A stretch of DNA of 64,000 nt, taken from IMG/VR virus record IMGVR_UViG_3300032117_000009, positions 60,689 through 124,688 of that record; one strand, given 5' to 3'. Positions within the stretch are counted from its first letter, which is position 1, and every line of letters starts with the position of its first letter. Both the position numbers and the translations under genes were made by a program. A model generated the notes under the pieces. The model was not told the DNA's origin, made no database searches, and saw only the letters and a list, made by a program, of their open reading frames with translations. Shown in pieces: positions 16,046-26,042 of the stretch. This stretch comes from a virus.

Positions 16046-18001
16046 TTATGATTCTAATTCATATTTTGAAGCTATAAATTTTAGGTATTGGGTAACTTGT
16101 TTTTTATTAGCAGTAATTGGTGGAAGGCCTAAGCTTGCTGCGCCTCTTCGATAATCATTTTTTCTTGACCCTGGCAAATCATCCCAAGCAGCTATTACAT
16201 TTGCAAAAGCTTCTGGATCATCTTGGTCTTCATGGTTTGTTGTAAGAATATCATGCGTTTTTCTTAAAATATTTTCACTAGGCTTATTAACCCGCCTACC
16301 AGCATTTATATTATCAACATCTTTTTTAAACTTTCCACCAACTATACAATAATCACATGGTGTATTATCATATTTTGTGTTTTTTCTATCCAAATGGTAA
16401 ATCAAACCAGATGCTCTACCATGTTGATAACCCCTAATATATTTTTTCCTTTGAGAACCTGGCTCATTTTCTAATTCAGATTGATTTTCTGGAGCTGTTG
16501 TTTCTTCATGTTCTTGGTCAGAATTAGGTACAATATTGAAATTATTATAAAAATTATAATTTTGCGGTGAGTTTACATCAACAACTTTTTGTGGCATTAC
16601 TGTTACCTGATGATATGGTAAAGATTTGATTAAACCATTTTCATCTTGTTCTACATTTTCAACGTATGGGTTTCTGTTTACAGGAACTTGTGGAGTATTC
16701 CCTGGTGTAGTTATTACCCTAGTATTTTGATATCCATTATTAGATCTTTGTTGATTGTTTTTTGGCTCTGTTTCTTTGGAACCCCAAACATCACTGTAAT
16801 TTGGCAATTTTGCATCAGGAGTTGATAAAGAGCCATGTAGTTTTTCTATTCTTGATAAGCTTCTTTCTAAATTATTTTTCCATGTTGGATTATCAAAGAA
16901 ACTTATTCCTGCTTCGTTTGTTTGATTAACATCTACAACTTTATCTTTTTGCTTTGTTCCACTTGGGGCACCTTTATAAATAAATCTATGCACGCCTTGA
17001 ACATTATTATAACTCCAACCTCTTTTAACAGCATCTTTTACAGAGTTATAAAAACTTTGTTTAAAATCAGCTGCAATAACAACTTTTGGAATATTGCTAT
17101 GGTTAGCATAAAACATACTGTTGATCCAATTATTTTTATAAGCACGCACAACTATCTTTCCACAATGGTCACATGTGAAATCACCAGTGTCTCTGCTTAG
17201 GTGTGTTGGGCCACCACAGATTGGGCATACAATTACTGAGCTTTGTTTCATTGATTTTTTCCAATCGATTGTACTATATGGGTTGTGATAAGCTGGGCAC
17301 CGATAATCTGTGCATCTATTACTTGATGTTAATTCTCCAGTACAGCAGCTACATTTTTGAGAGTTTCTACATTTTTCATTTTGACAATTACCAAATTCAT
17401 CTACAACGTAATTTCCACAATTGTCACATCTATTTGTTTCAGTGCAACGTGGGCATAATGTGTACTGTTCACGCTCAGATAAACAATTTGGGCAATGTTC
17501 TTTTTGACAATCTGGGCAAAGATCTAAATTATCACCGTATGCGTATTCTTTCTTAAGCCAACCTTCTGGCTCTTCATCATAACCTGGTGAATAGCTCGCA
17601 TAGCAATCTACACCATCACAATAAGTTTCATATGTGCGGTAAGCTTTCTTTGGTCTGAAATGAGGGCTTTCTTCGCATTTTGGGTTGCTGCATTCATCAT
17701 ACTGGTCCATGTACTCACCACATTTGTCACATTTATAACAATTTCTGCAATCTTCATTGACACAGCAACCACTATCCAAAGGCTCAGCACATTCTCTACA
17801 ATAGTCCTCTTGGCAATGTGGGCAAAGGTGATAATTGTCATCCCAGATAGGAGATTTAGATCTTCCTGTTCCTGGGCCATTCATTGAGTTTGTATAACTT
17901 TCCGACCAACCTTGGTATCCTGCGTCATCGTCATAAGCAAATTCATCGCAACCAGGGCCATCGCAATGCAATGTATATATGTCACGAGATAAACGTTTCA
18001 T
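16046..18001 (-). CDS. 651-residue multi-zinc-finger protein
   Basis: The start is the ATG at 18001, which overlaps the upstream stop (TAATG). The N-terminal 240 residues carry at least eight CxxC or CxxH pairs, arranged as double treble-clef-like units. They end at NPYSTIDWKKSMKQSS, followed by another ribbon, CPICG ... CDHCG. The middle (about 290-480) is less structured, with WINSMFYANHS and WKNNLERSLS segments. The C-terminal 130 residues are basic and helical (RGYQHGRASGLIYH ... DYRRGAASLGLPP). It probably binds nucleic acid or partner proteins; the sequence fixes neither. Confidence 0.8.
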   Translation of the reverse strand: MKRLSRDIYTLHCDGPGCDEFAYDDDAGYQGWSESYTNSMNGPGTGRSKSPIWDDNYHLCPHCQEDYCRECAEPLDSGCCVNEDCRNCYKCDKCGEYMDQYDECSNPKCEESPHFRPKKAYRTYETYCDGVDCYASYSPGYDEEPEGWLKKEYAYGDNLDLCPDCQKEHCPNCLSEREQYTLCPRCTETNRCDNCGNYVVDEFGNCQNEKCRNSQKCSCCTGELTSSNRCTDYRCPAYHNPYSTIDWKKSMKQSSVIVCPICGGPTHLSRDTGDFTCDHCGKIVVRAYKNNWINSMFYANHSNIPKVVIAADFKQSFYNSVKDAVKRGWSYNNVQGVHRFIYKGAPSGTKQKDKVVDVNQTNEAGISFFDNPTWKNNLERSLSRIEKLHGSLSTPDAKLPNYSDVWGSKETEPKNNQQRSNNGYQNTRVITTPGNTPQVPVNRNPYVENVEQDENGLIKSLPYHQVTVMPQKVVDVNSPQNYNFYNNFNIVPNSDQEHEETTAPENQSELENEPGSQRKKYIRGYQHGRASGLIYHLDRKNTKYDNTPCDYCIVGGKFKKDVDNINAGRRVNKPSENILRKTHDILTTNHEDQDDPEAFANVIAAWDDLPGSRKNDYRRGAASLGLPPITANKKQVTQYLKFIASKYELES

Positions 18002-19611
18002 TATGACCACAAACCTTTGTGTGGGTTTATAAAATTACGGCACCGTCTATTATTGCATTTTCCATGAGTTAATAATTGTTCGCAAGAACCACAGTTCTCT
18101 CTAGGTATATTTACTAATGTACAGTACCCTCCATCGTTTTGGCAAACGCCTTTTTTATTTTTTTCGCCACATTCTGGACATGTATAATATGAATCACATG
18201 CCTCATTATTGCATCTTCCATAATCATCTTCTGATACTTTGCACTCTGGGCAAATTTGATTAAAATGCTCTTTGCAATAGTGTCTTTCGTTGCCTAGCCA
18301 ATCATATGCATATTTCATTGGTTCATAAACAACTGGATTATCTGGGTATTTTGTTTCTGTGCATCCTGGGTAATCGCAATGTTGAATTGTGAGAGGCTCA
18401 TCAGGATAATTTGGATCATCTTCATACGTGTAATGAGCTTTTTTATCAAAACCCCAATTGATATCATCATATGCATTTGGTTTGCATGATTTACATCTAC
18501 CGCTAGGTGCTAATAAACCACCACAACCAGGGTAAATTCTATTATACCCATATGAAGGTTCTATTGTTTCTGTGCAATGAAGCGGTTTGTGTTCTTTGCA
18601 ATAGTGATAGCGTTCTCTTTCCCAATCAGACCCACCGCCGTAATAATTATTATAATCATCGTAGTTAACATCAGCTTTTTTGTCGCAACCTTCATGGTCG
18701 CATTGAGGAACTACATAAGCTATACATTCTGGGTTATAACATTCATGGTGGTCATTATTTCTAGAATTGGTATCACATTGCCTGCAATATTTGCCTCTTT
18801 CGCAATAACCATCTGAATACTTTTTATCGCCTGATGCATCATAATTTTTTTCATCTAAGCAGTTGCCAAATTTATCAACTTCGCTTCCACAAAAACATTT
18901 ATTATGCATATAACAACTGGGATTATGGCAAACTTGAGAGTCATTGTCGATAAATTCTTGTTTTAGTTCATCATCACGATATGGCTCTTCACATTCATGG
19001 CACACAAAATGATCCCAGCAATTTTTACAATAATCGGTGGAAGATTCGTCATGTCTGTGATGTTCTCTACGATGCCAACCTTCAGGCATTCGATCATATT
19101 TTGGGTTCCAACCATCAGCTTCACAATTTGGTGAGCCATCACACGTTACCCAATAATTTTTTGTGGAAATTTTAAGATTTTCTATAGCTCTTGTAGATTC
19201 TCCCAAAGAATTATATTTAGAACATTCTTTATTTTCACAATAAGCTTTTCCACTATTACTTTGATAATATGGTTCGCCACATTCTCTACAATTGTCATGG
19301 TATTCACAATTCTTATTATCGCATCTTCCACTATCTTCTAAAACTCCATGAAAACATTCCATACAGTTTGTCTTTTGGCAATCTGGGCAGATGTGAAAAT
19401 CATAAGCATCATGATTGTTTCGATGCTCTGGGAAATCAGATGCATCTTTCCAATCAGACTTCCACATATCATCTTCTGAAACTTCTTCTTCATTGCACTC
19501 TGGTCCATGAACATCACAAGTATAGCCAATATATGTTGATGCGTACCTAGGCTTATCTAAGCTATCGACAATGAGATTAGGTTGTTCAAAATTTTGTATT
19601 TTTTTACGCAT
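18001..19611 (-). CDS. 536-residue multi-zinc-finger protein
   Basis: It starts at the ATG at 19611, overlapping the upstream stop (TGATG). It carries roughly twenty CxxC, CxxH or CxxxC pairs spread over the length, with repeated CPxC...CxxxxC..C and NxExC signatures. A NWGFDKKAH linker near residue 390 is the same element as in the next protein upstream. The C-terminus ends HKGLWS. It is a paralogue in style of the flanking proteins. No catalytic motif seen. Confidence 0.8.
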   Translation of the reverse strand: MRKKIQNFEQPNLIVDSLDKPRYASTYIGYTCDVHGPECNEEEVSEDDMWKSDWKDASDFPEHRNNHDAYDFHICPDCQKTNCMECFHGVLEDSGRCDNKNCEYHDNCRECGEPYYQSNSGKAYCENKECSKYNSLGESTRAIENLKISTKNYWVTCDGSPNCEADGWNPKYDRMPEGWHRREHHRHDESSTDYCKNCWDHFVCHECEEPYRDDELKQEFIDNDSQVCHNPSCYMHNKCFCGSEVDKFGNCLDEKNYDASGDKKYSDGYCERGKYCRQCDTNSRNNDHHECYNPECIAYVVPQCDHEGCDKKADVNYDDYNNYYGGGSDWERERYHYCKEHKPLHCTETIEPSYGYNRIYPGCGGLLAPSGRCKSCKPNAYDDINWGFDKKAHYTYEDDPNYPDEPLTIQHCDYPGCTETKYPDNPVVYEPMKYAYDWLGNERHYCKEHFNQICPECKVSEDDYGRCNNEACDSYYTCPECGEKNKKGVCQNDGGYCTLVNIPRENCGSCEQLLTHGKCNNRRCRNFINPHKGLWS

Positions 19612-22600
19612 CAAAATCCCCAGGCGTCATTATATTTTTTCTTATGCTCTTGGTCATCACCTTCGCAGTACTTACATTGATTGTAAAGAGTATCTAATTT
19701 AGGCGACCAACAATTATGACAAATTTCATCTTTCCAACACTCTGGGCAATAAATTAAACCGTAGCCAAATTTCCAGCCTTTTTTAGCTGCATTTTTTTCG
19801 TCACCGTCTACGCCACCAACATCTAAGCACTCATCGCACCTAAAACGATAATTATCATCATCCCACATAGCTTGTCTTACTGAAGAGTTTTTATCAAAAC
19901 CCCAAGCTTTATTGTAATCCTGCTTTTTTTCTTCTTTTGTTAAAGGTTCGCAATTTAAACAACGGCCTTTATCTTTATCCAATTTAGAACCACAACCATC
20001 TTCTGCATATCCATAGCAATCATTATATTCTTTATTGTTGAATTTAGCGTATAATCTTTGCTGATATTGGTCAGTGCAATAAAGATTTTTGTGCAATGGG
20101 CATACATGAGATAATGAGTCTGGGTCACCATTTTGATAATGAACTGTTTCCCAACCAATTGGATGATCCATGTCATAGTCAAGGCCATCTTCATGTTCAT
20201 TGCAGCCAGGGTGATCACAGTCAGCTCCGTATGTCATGGTAGCTTTCTTGTCAAATCCCCAAGCCTTATTGTAATTATGTGTAACAAAATCGCAATGTGG
20301 GCATATAGTAGATGAATTTTCTATCTTCCAACCGCATTTATTACATCTATTAATATCAGTGTGCTTTGGGCAGACAAATTGCTGGTTTTGTATTGTCCAA
20401 CCATTTTCAATAGCTTTTTGAACTGGCCTTTCTCTTAAACCAATTTGGAAACTATTATGGCAAATTTCATCATCACCAGTTTTGTGGTTTCCACACTGAA
20501 TCGATCTATTGGTTAGATCAGCATTAGATTTTTTTCCAAAACCCCATGCGCTATTATAAAATTTTTTGTCAGATCCTTCACATAATGTGCATTGGCCGAA
20601 TTTCCCGAGCTTTTGTCCACAACCGAACGTCATATTTAATGGGTCGTTAATGTTCTCATCTAAGTGTCTTCCTTTTTTGCAAGTTGGGCAAAAATGAAGT
20701 TCTTCAGAATCATCATAATCTAATCCTGGCGTTTTATCTTTAAAACCATTTAAACTAGCTCTACCCCATTTAGAATTAATATATTGGTCAAAATTAGGAT
20801 CATGCTCTCCACATCTATCACAAAAAATAACTCTTTCAAATGAAGCTTTTTTGTCAAAACCCCATGCATCGTTATATACTTCTGGCTGTTTGATTGAACA
20901 TTCATTGCAATAATGTGATCCATTACCTGGGTCATATCCCTCATATCTGGGGATCTCTGAATAGCAACTATCACAGAATATTTTTATAAATGCTTCTTTT
21001 GAGGCAGCAGAAGATAAGCCACGCTCATAGTCTTGCATGCTTGGCGCATCTGTTGCCATTCCATCTTTTCCAGGATCTGGGTTCGGAGTAGAGCCAAAGC
21101 CTAAACCATCTGTGTCGCCAGTATCTTGTGCCATTCCTGGCATGATAGCTTCATTGGGTTGGTCTAATGAGAAGTAATTGATAGCTTTCTTCAAACCCCA
21201 TGCGTTGTCATAATTTTTCTTTATGTTTTCGTCTAAACCATCACATACTAGGCATTGACCATATTTGCCTTTTAAATTTGTGCAATTAGGGCAACGTTCT
21301 TTTGCATGTTCTGGGCAATAATCAGAATCTTGTTTACCTAAAAACCAATTTTCAAGCGCATCTTCATCATCATGATAAACTATGTTCTTGCAGCCTTCTT
21401 CATCGCAGTGATGGAACGTAGAAGCTTTTTTATCAAATCCCCAGGCATCTTTGTAATCTTTTTGATATTCTTCGTTAGATCCATCACAAGTTTCACACTG
21501 ACCGTACTTTCCCTCTTTCCATGATTTACATCTAGGGCAGAATGTAGTATCTCCTGCACATGGAGGACATATGTAACAATCATGTTTATCATCCCAATGC
21601 ATATTAGGGCCTGGGTGAGTATCTTCACAGTGTCCACATGTATCTTCACCAAGAATATATTCAGAACAATTATCACAATAAAGTGAATCATGGTAACCAT
21701 GTACATCCCAAGGATAAATAGGCTGTAGGGTAGTTCCGTATTCATCTACTAGCTTATCGTGTTCAATGTCTTTTCCTGGAAAGCTTTTTTGTATACAGCT
21801 TGGACATTTCACTCCACCGTCACTAAGAAAACAAAGAAGATCTGGATTATGGCTAGAAGCTTTTTTATCAAAGCCCCAGGCATTAAAATAAGCTTTTGAG
21901 TCCTTGCCATCACAATCTAAGCATTGTCCAAATATGCCTGCATTTTTTTTATTAAGTTTTTTCCCACAGCCAGTTTTTAATAAATTTCTTCCTTCTTCAT
22001 CCCATTGGTCTATGCAATAAAGTTGAGCATGTTCTGGGCAAAAATCAGCTATATCTTTTTCTCCACCAGCTGTTTGCCCAGCTGTTTGCCAATTCTTATC
22101 TATTGCATCTTCAAGATCTACAATTTTATTGCATAATGGGTGATCGCAATCAATCTCTCCGGTTGAATGCATGCTAGAGTCTTTATTAAATCCCCAAGCG
22201 TCTTTGTAATCTTTTTTAACTTCTTTTTTAATTTGATCGTAACAATCTTTACAGTAAACACAATCCCCATATTTATTCATATTTTTTATATGGTGATCAT
22301 AGCAACATTTGTCACATACAAAAGAATTTTCTGAAGCTTTTTTATCAAAACCCCATGCATTTTTATAATTTTCTTCTGTATCTTCTTCTGTTGCCTCGCA
22401 ATCATCGCAAAGGCTATACTTATTTAAAAGCTCACCACATCCATGACCAATTTCATCTCTATCTACACAATGTAGTTTTTTGTGCTCTGGGCAGAAATCA
22501 TAATCTTGTTCTCCCGATAGCCAATCTCCTAATGTTTCATAGTCATCATGGTAAACAATATTATTGCACCCTTCTTCATCACAATGAAAAAATGTAGATG

Positions 22601-23312
22601 CTTTTTTATTAAATCCCCAGGCATCGGCATATTCTTTTACCAAGCCATCTTCCGTTTGATTTGAGCACCAAGTGCATTTACCATATGGTCCTAATAACGA
22701 ACCACAACCGTTTTTTGTTGTAGTAAGGTGATGATTTGCATCATCTACGCAATGCAGATCTTTATGTTCTGGGCAGAAATGTTCTGTTGCAAAATCGTTG
22801 TGCTTAAAGTTTGATCCTGAGACATTAGCTACGCCCCAATTACCCTGAGCACCATATCCTGATAGTATGCCTGATCGATCAACAACTATTTCATTCTGAC
22901 AATAACCATTGTCTCCATAATGATTACATCTTACTCTTGGAATAAACGAAGCTTTTTTATTAAATCCCCAGGAATCGGCATATTCTTTTTCTATTTCTTC
23001 TTCTGTTGCTTCGCAATTGTCGCATTTACCATAATTGTTTAATACCTCACCACATCCATGACCAACTTCATCATTGTCTACACAATGAAGTTTCTTGTGC
23101 TTTGGGCAGAAATGTTGATCAGAAGCTGTAGCGTTGCCCCATTTATTTTCTTCTAGGGCATAATATTGACGTATTCTTCCTCTATTATCAATGCTTTCAT
23201 TTTCATTGGGGCAATAAGTTATTCTGCCACCATCTTCATCCACATGATCACAGATAGCCTTGGTTACAAGCGATGCTTCTTTAGGAGCGATATCATCACA
23301 GGAATCATACAT
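19611..23312 (-). CDS. 1233-residue concatemer of zinc modules with AWGF-x-KKAS linkers
   Basis: About twelve zinc modules of 60-140 residues are each closed by Y-x2-AWGF-[DN]-KKAS or a close variant (for example SWGFNKKAS, AWGFDKNSS, AWGFGKKSN). The last copy is cut at AWGF immediately before the stop. Modules share CPEH-x2-LHC, HGCG, G-x-C-x2-C-[DE] patterns, so several are recent duplications. The start is the ATG at 23312, an eight-base overlap with the upstream stop; a longer in-frame start inside that gene is unlikely. If the linker is cleaved, this is a polyprotein; if not, a beads-on-a-string metal-binding scaffold. Confidence 0.85.
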   Translation of the reverse strand: MYDSCDDIAPKEASLVTKAICDHVDEDGGRITYCPNENESIDNRGRIRQYYALEENKWGNATASDQHFCPKHKKLHCVDNDEVGHGCGEVLNNYGKCDNCEATEEEIEKEYADSWGFNKKASFIPRVRCNHYGDNGYCQNEIVVDRSGILSGYGAQGNWGVANVSGSNFKHNDFATEHFCPEHKDLHCVDDANHHLTTTKNGCGSLLGPYGKCTWCSNQTEDGLVKEYADAWGFNKKASTFFHCDEEGCNNIVYHDDYETLGDWLSGEQDYDFCPEHKKLHCVDRDEIGHGCGELLNKYSLCDDCEATEEDTEENYKNAWGFDKKASENSFVCDKCCYDHHIKNMNKYGDCVYCKDCYDQIKKEVKKDYKDAWGFNKDSSMHSTGEIDCDHPLCNKIVDLEDAIDKNWQTAGQTAGGEKDIADFCPEHAQLYCIDQWDEEGRNLLKTGCGKKLNKKNAGIFGQCLDCDGKDSKAYFNAWGFDKKASSHNPDLLCFLSDGGVKCPSCIQKSFPGKDIEHDKLVDEYGTTLQPIYPWDVHGYHDSLYCDNCSEYILGEDTCGHCEDTHPGPNMHWDDKHDCYICPPCAGDTTFCPRCKSWKEGKYGQCETCDGSNEEYQKDYKDAWGFDKKASTFHHCDEEGCKNIVYHDDEDALENWFLGKQDSDYCPEHAKERCPNCTNLKGKYGQCLVCDGLDENIKKNYDNAWGLKKAINYFSLDQPNEAIMPGMAQDTGDTDGLGFGSTPNPDPGKDGMATDAPSMQDYERGLSSAASKEAFIKIFCDSCYSEIPRYEGYDPGNGSHYCNECSIKQPEVYNDAWGFDKKASFERVIFCDRCGEHDPNFDQYINSKWGRASLNGFKDKTPGLDYDDSEELHFCPTCKKGRHLDENINDPLNMTFGCGQKLGKFGQCTLCEGSDKKFYNSAWGFGKKSNADLTNRSIQCGNHKTGDDEICHNSFQIGLRERPVQKAIENGWTIQNQQFVCPKHTDINRCNKCGWKIENSSTICPHCDFVTHNYNKAWGFDKKATMTYGADCDHPGCNEHEDGLDYDMDHPIGWETVHYQNGDPDSLSHVCPLHKNLYCTDQYQQRLYAKFNNKEYNDCYGYAEDGCGSKLDKDKGRCLNCEPLTKEEKKQDYNKAWGFDKNSSVRQAMWDDDNYRFRCDECLDVGGVDGDEKNAAKKGWKFGYGLIYCPECWKDEICHNCWSPKLDTLYNQCKYCEGDDQEHKKKYNDAWGF

Positions 23313-24057
23313 GGCAATCACAACCGCATGGTGGGCATGAACAATTACCGCCCTTGTCAAAGCGGTTACAGCTAGAAAGGTGGTCTATTTCAGGATAATA
23401 ATCATTGCAATTACAATTATGGCATAAATCATATGCACAATCTGGGCAATAGTCCTCAGACCCTTCATTTACCCATTCATTATATGGATCTAAACTGTTA
23501 TTATTTTTAGCACCACATCCATCACAAATAGTTAAAATGTGTAATTGCTTAGACGATTCTCTCCAAGAGTTCTGGTAATCATTGGTAAGCTCTGTACCAC
23601 CAGGTCCTTCGTTATCAATGTATCCACCGCAATCGGGGCACTCATTGTACTCATAAGCGTAATCAATGGCTTGCTTAGATATTTGATTCTTATCGCAATG
23701 TGGGCAAGTGTATGGTTCGCCAGCAGCAATCTTTACAGAAGCTGTATGGGTATCATCATCGTCATCTTTACGTACAATAGTAATTTTAGGCCACTTATGG
23801 CCATCAGAAGGCTTATCTGTGCCTTCAGGCCATTTTTGTGGAGCTGGATTAGGATTAGGAAATACTTCTGACCATGGGCCAGTCATCTTTTCATAATCCT
23901 GATCGTCAATATCCTTAAGACGATTAATCATATGATCAATTTCAGGATCAAATTGATTTTCTCCAGGGTGTGCTTGATTCATATGATCAGCACGCTCTTG
24001 TAACGTATATCCTGCCCAGTCACAATGGGAGCAGCCTAGCCCAGGCTCATACTCCAC
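23305..24057 (-). CDS. zinc-finger protein, GTG start
   Basis: A 250-residue protein starting at GTG 24057. The N-terminal C2H2-like finger is CSHCDWAGYTLQERADHMNQAH. It is followed by CPHC ... CPDCGG, then a short SWRESSKQ segment, then Cys pairs CDGCG, YCPDCAYDLCHNC and C-terminal CSCPPCGCDCH. The YQNSW segment after the last pair of each unit again matches the Trp linker theme. The gene directly precedes the 1233-residue concatemer gene and overlaps it. Unknown function. Confidence 0.75.
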   Translation of the reverse strand: MEYEPGLGCSHCDWAGYTLQERADHMNQAHPGENQFDPEIDHMINRLKDIDDQDYEKMTGPWSEVFPNPNPAPQKWPEGTDKPSDGHKWPKITIVRKDDDDDTHTASVKIAAGEPYTCPHCDKNQISKQAIDYAYEYNECPDCGGYIDNEGPGGTELTNDYQNSWRESSKQLHILTICDGCGAKNNNSLDPYNEWVNEGSEDYCPDCAYDLCHNCNCNDYYPEIDHLSSCNRFDKGGNCSCPPCGCDCHV

Positions 24058-24065
24058 TGGGCTGG

Positions 24066-24893
24066 CTATTTTGGGGAATTCCCCCTAAAGTTATTTGGGT
24101 AATTAGGGGCGCTTTTAGGCATTTCATAATGAGTTTGCGAATTAACATCTTGTGGATGTGGTGGTGATGAAACAAGGTTTGGCTCATTATAAAGAAGTCC
24201 TTGCTTATAACCCTGATAGTAATCCATGGAGAGATTAGCCATTCCCTCATCCATTTCTTTACCAGATGTAGCATCGGAATAACCTTTATAAAATACATCG
24301 GAGTCAGAAGCTATTTTATTCATTGTCTTATAATAGTCTTCTGCTGTCCATTTAGATGCAGTAGAAGTAGGCATTTGTGCTGTTTGTGGCATATTAGCTG
24401 TTTCTGGCATGTCTACGTTTGAAACAGCGGAAGCGCCTTCTTGAACATCTGGAGAAGACATTTCTGGGCTAGGCATTACATCTGCTATTACCCACGAAGA
24501 AGCAGATACAAGAATGCCCTCAGGGTTTTCTTCAGTATCGCTCATCACTGTGCCAGCAATGGGTCCAAGGTCCATGTACATTTCATCATTAGCTGTATCA
24601 TTTACAGCAAATCGGTTATGGTTACCTTGCTCAGAAATCTTTTTGTGCGTATCCCAACAGCAACCACAACCAACTTCCATTGGGCAAACGTGGTCATCAT
24701 GGAAGTTATCTTCGGCATCACGACAAGTTACACAAGTATTATCCAGCAATGGATGTGAACTATATGCACAACTCATGCTTGGGTAATTAGTTGGGTCACC
24801 ACAATGCTGACAGATAGGACCATCTCCTAAGCTAGCATATGCTTTAAAACTGTCTTGGCCCTCTAGCTCAGACCAGCGTGGCGGTAATGTCAT
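24066..24893 (-). CDS. hypothetical protein, N-terminal zinc cluster and low-complexity linker
   Basis: A 275-residue protein with a good AAGGAG ribosome site. N-terminal FKAYASLGDG is followed by a Cys-rich region (CQHC, CVTC, CPMEVGCGCC) within residues 20-80. A Met/Pro/Ser/Thr-rich linker follows (residues 150-185), then SKWTAEDYYKTMNKIAS and a short YYQGYKQG helix. The same Trp-x-Lys-x-Ala-Ser flavour appears as in neighbours. Not recognised. Confidence 0.7.
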   Translation of the reverse strand: MTLPPRWSELEGQDSFKAYASLGDGPICQHCGDPTNYPSMSCAYSSHPLLDNTCVTCRDAEDNFHDDHVCPMEVGCGCCWDTHKKISEQGNHNRFAVNDTANDEMYMDLGPIAGTVMSDTEENPEGILVSASSWVIADVMPSPEMSSPDVQEGASAVSNVDMPETANMPQTAQMPTSTASKWTAEDYYKTMNKIASDSDVFYKGYSDATSGKEMDEGMANLSMDYYQGYKQGLLYNEPNLVSSPPHPQDVNSQTHYEMPKSAPNYPNNFRGNSPK

Positions 24894-24995
24894 TCTATTC
24901 TCCTTGGACAGGCAAAAATCTTGGCACCAATGATTTCTATTACAAAGGACGACTTGTTGATAATTTTAGTTGAAATTCGCTTAAAATGCTAGTTT
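24894..24995. other. intergenic gap upstream of the 275-residue protein
   Basis: About 100 bases with no credible ORF, one of the few gaps in the 1.6-32 kb block. It contains the AAGGAG ribosome site of the gene at 24066-24893. A promoter may lie here, but I do not see a clear -35/-10 pair. Confidence 0.4.
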
Positions 24996-25526
24996 CTATG
25001 ACCAATCAATATTATTGTATGGGTTCATGCATTTGATGGCTTGCTTATGGCCTTTAGTTATAGCATCAGGAACTATTTTCTCAACAAACTTATGTTTTTT
25101 CATATAAGCGTCAACAGCTTCAGGGTTATCAATGTTGTTAGGTTGCTCTTGAAGCATTTTGTAATAAAGATTTTTGCTTGCTTTAGAAAGTTCGTGACCT
25201 ATGTGATCAACCAGGTGATTACCACTTAATGATTTTCCGTCTAATCCCCATTTATGGTCTTCTGCATATTCAATGTCTTCTGGTGAAAATGAACGTAATA
25301 TTTCTTCAACGTCATTGTTATTAATACACCAATTATTATGACATCCATCAAATGGTGTATTACGCCCTAACCCACGTCTTAAATCTATTGGGTTATCACA
25401 TCTTCCACATGTTTCTTCATATTTGTGAACAACTCTGCCATGGTAACTATTGTACTCAAATGGCATATCGTCGTAATCACTATCTTTGTAGTTTATACAA
25501 TTTGGAATTTCATTCCATAAACCCAT
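24996..25526 (-). CDS. small zinc-ribbon hypothetical protein
   Basis: About 176 residues. The ATG at 25526 is chosen because it follows the upstream stop and has GGGGAG ten bases before it; an in-frame ATG at 25547 is possible. A CGRC ... C ... C cluster lies near residue 40, followed by a helical region and a C-terminal NPYNNIDWS. That ending matches the NPYSxIDWKS segments of two other proteins in this block. Confidence 0.7.
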   Translation of the reverse strand: MGLWNEIPNCINYKDSDYDDMPFEYNSYHGRVVHKYEETCGRCDNPIDLRRGLGRNTPFDGCHNNWCINNNDVEEILRSFSPEDIEYAEDHKWGLDGKSLSGNHLVDHIGHELSKASKNLYYKMLQEQPNNIDNPEAVDAYMKKHKFVEKIVPDAITKGHKQAIKCMNPYNNIDWS

Positions 25527-25527
25527 G

Positions 25528-26040
25528 TTACCAAAGCTCCCCATCATCAGAAATCTTGAGCTTGTTGAGTCTTCCTCTTGACATATCCCATGGATTGTTA
25601 TACCCTAGGTCCCTTTTCTCATTTCTGTCCCATACCATTTTGTTTTCTGGTCTATATGGGTAAACATCATCATGTGGGCTAAAGAATGTATAGTTTTGTT
25701 CATTACAGGGTATATTCCCACAAACAAACATACCATGTTTACGATGAAATGCTTCTAGCTCATCATTGTCGTTTAAATCTTTGATTTCATGGATATCTTT
25801 TGGATGGCTACCCAGAGAACCACGATAAAAATCATTTATATATTCATTGCGTTCATGTTCGTTATACCCTTGGAAATTATCCTGTTTGTGTGCAATATAT
25901 TCATCAATTGGCACTGGTGATACTGTTGAGCATCCACACTGAGGGCAATTAATCTTTTTACCACTCTCGCTATACCAATTATCTGACCAGTTGCCACCCT
26001 GGTTATTAAGCGCCCAATCGCCAATTTCCATTTTTTGCAT
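25528..26040 (-). CDS. two-CxxC zinc protein, family of three paralogues
   Basis: About 170 residues from the ATG at 26040. The CPQCG ... CGNIPC pairs are separated by about 85 residues containing an N-E-Y-x-x-D-F-Y-x-G-x-L helix-like stretch. The same arrangement is in 28316-28690 and 28690-29457, so the three are paralogues. It ends DDGELW. Function unknown. Confidence 0.72.
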   Translation of the reverse strand: MQKMEIGDWALNNQGGNWSDNWYSESGKKINCPQCGCSTVSPVPIDEYIAHKQDNFQGYNEHERNEYINDFYRGSLGSHPKDIHEIKDLNDNDELEAFHRKHGMFVCGNIPCNEQNYTFFSPHDDVYPYRPENKMVWDRNEKRDLGYNNPWDMSRGRLNKLKISDDGELW

Positions 26041-26042
26041 GA

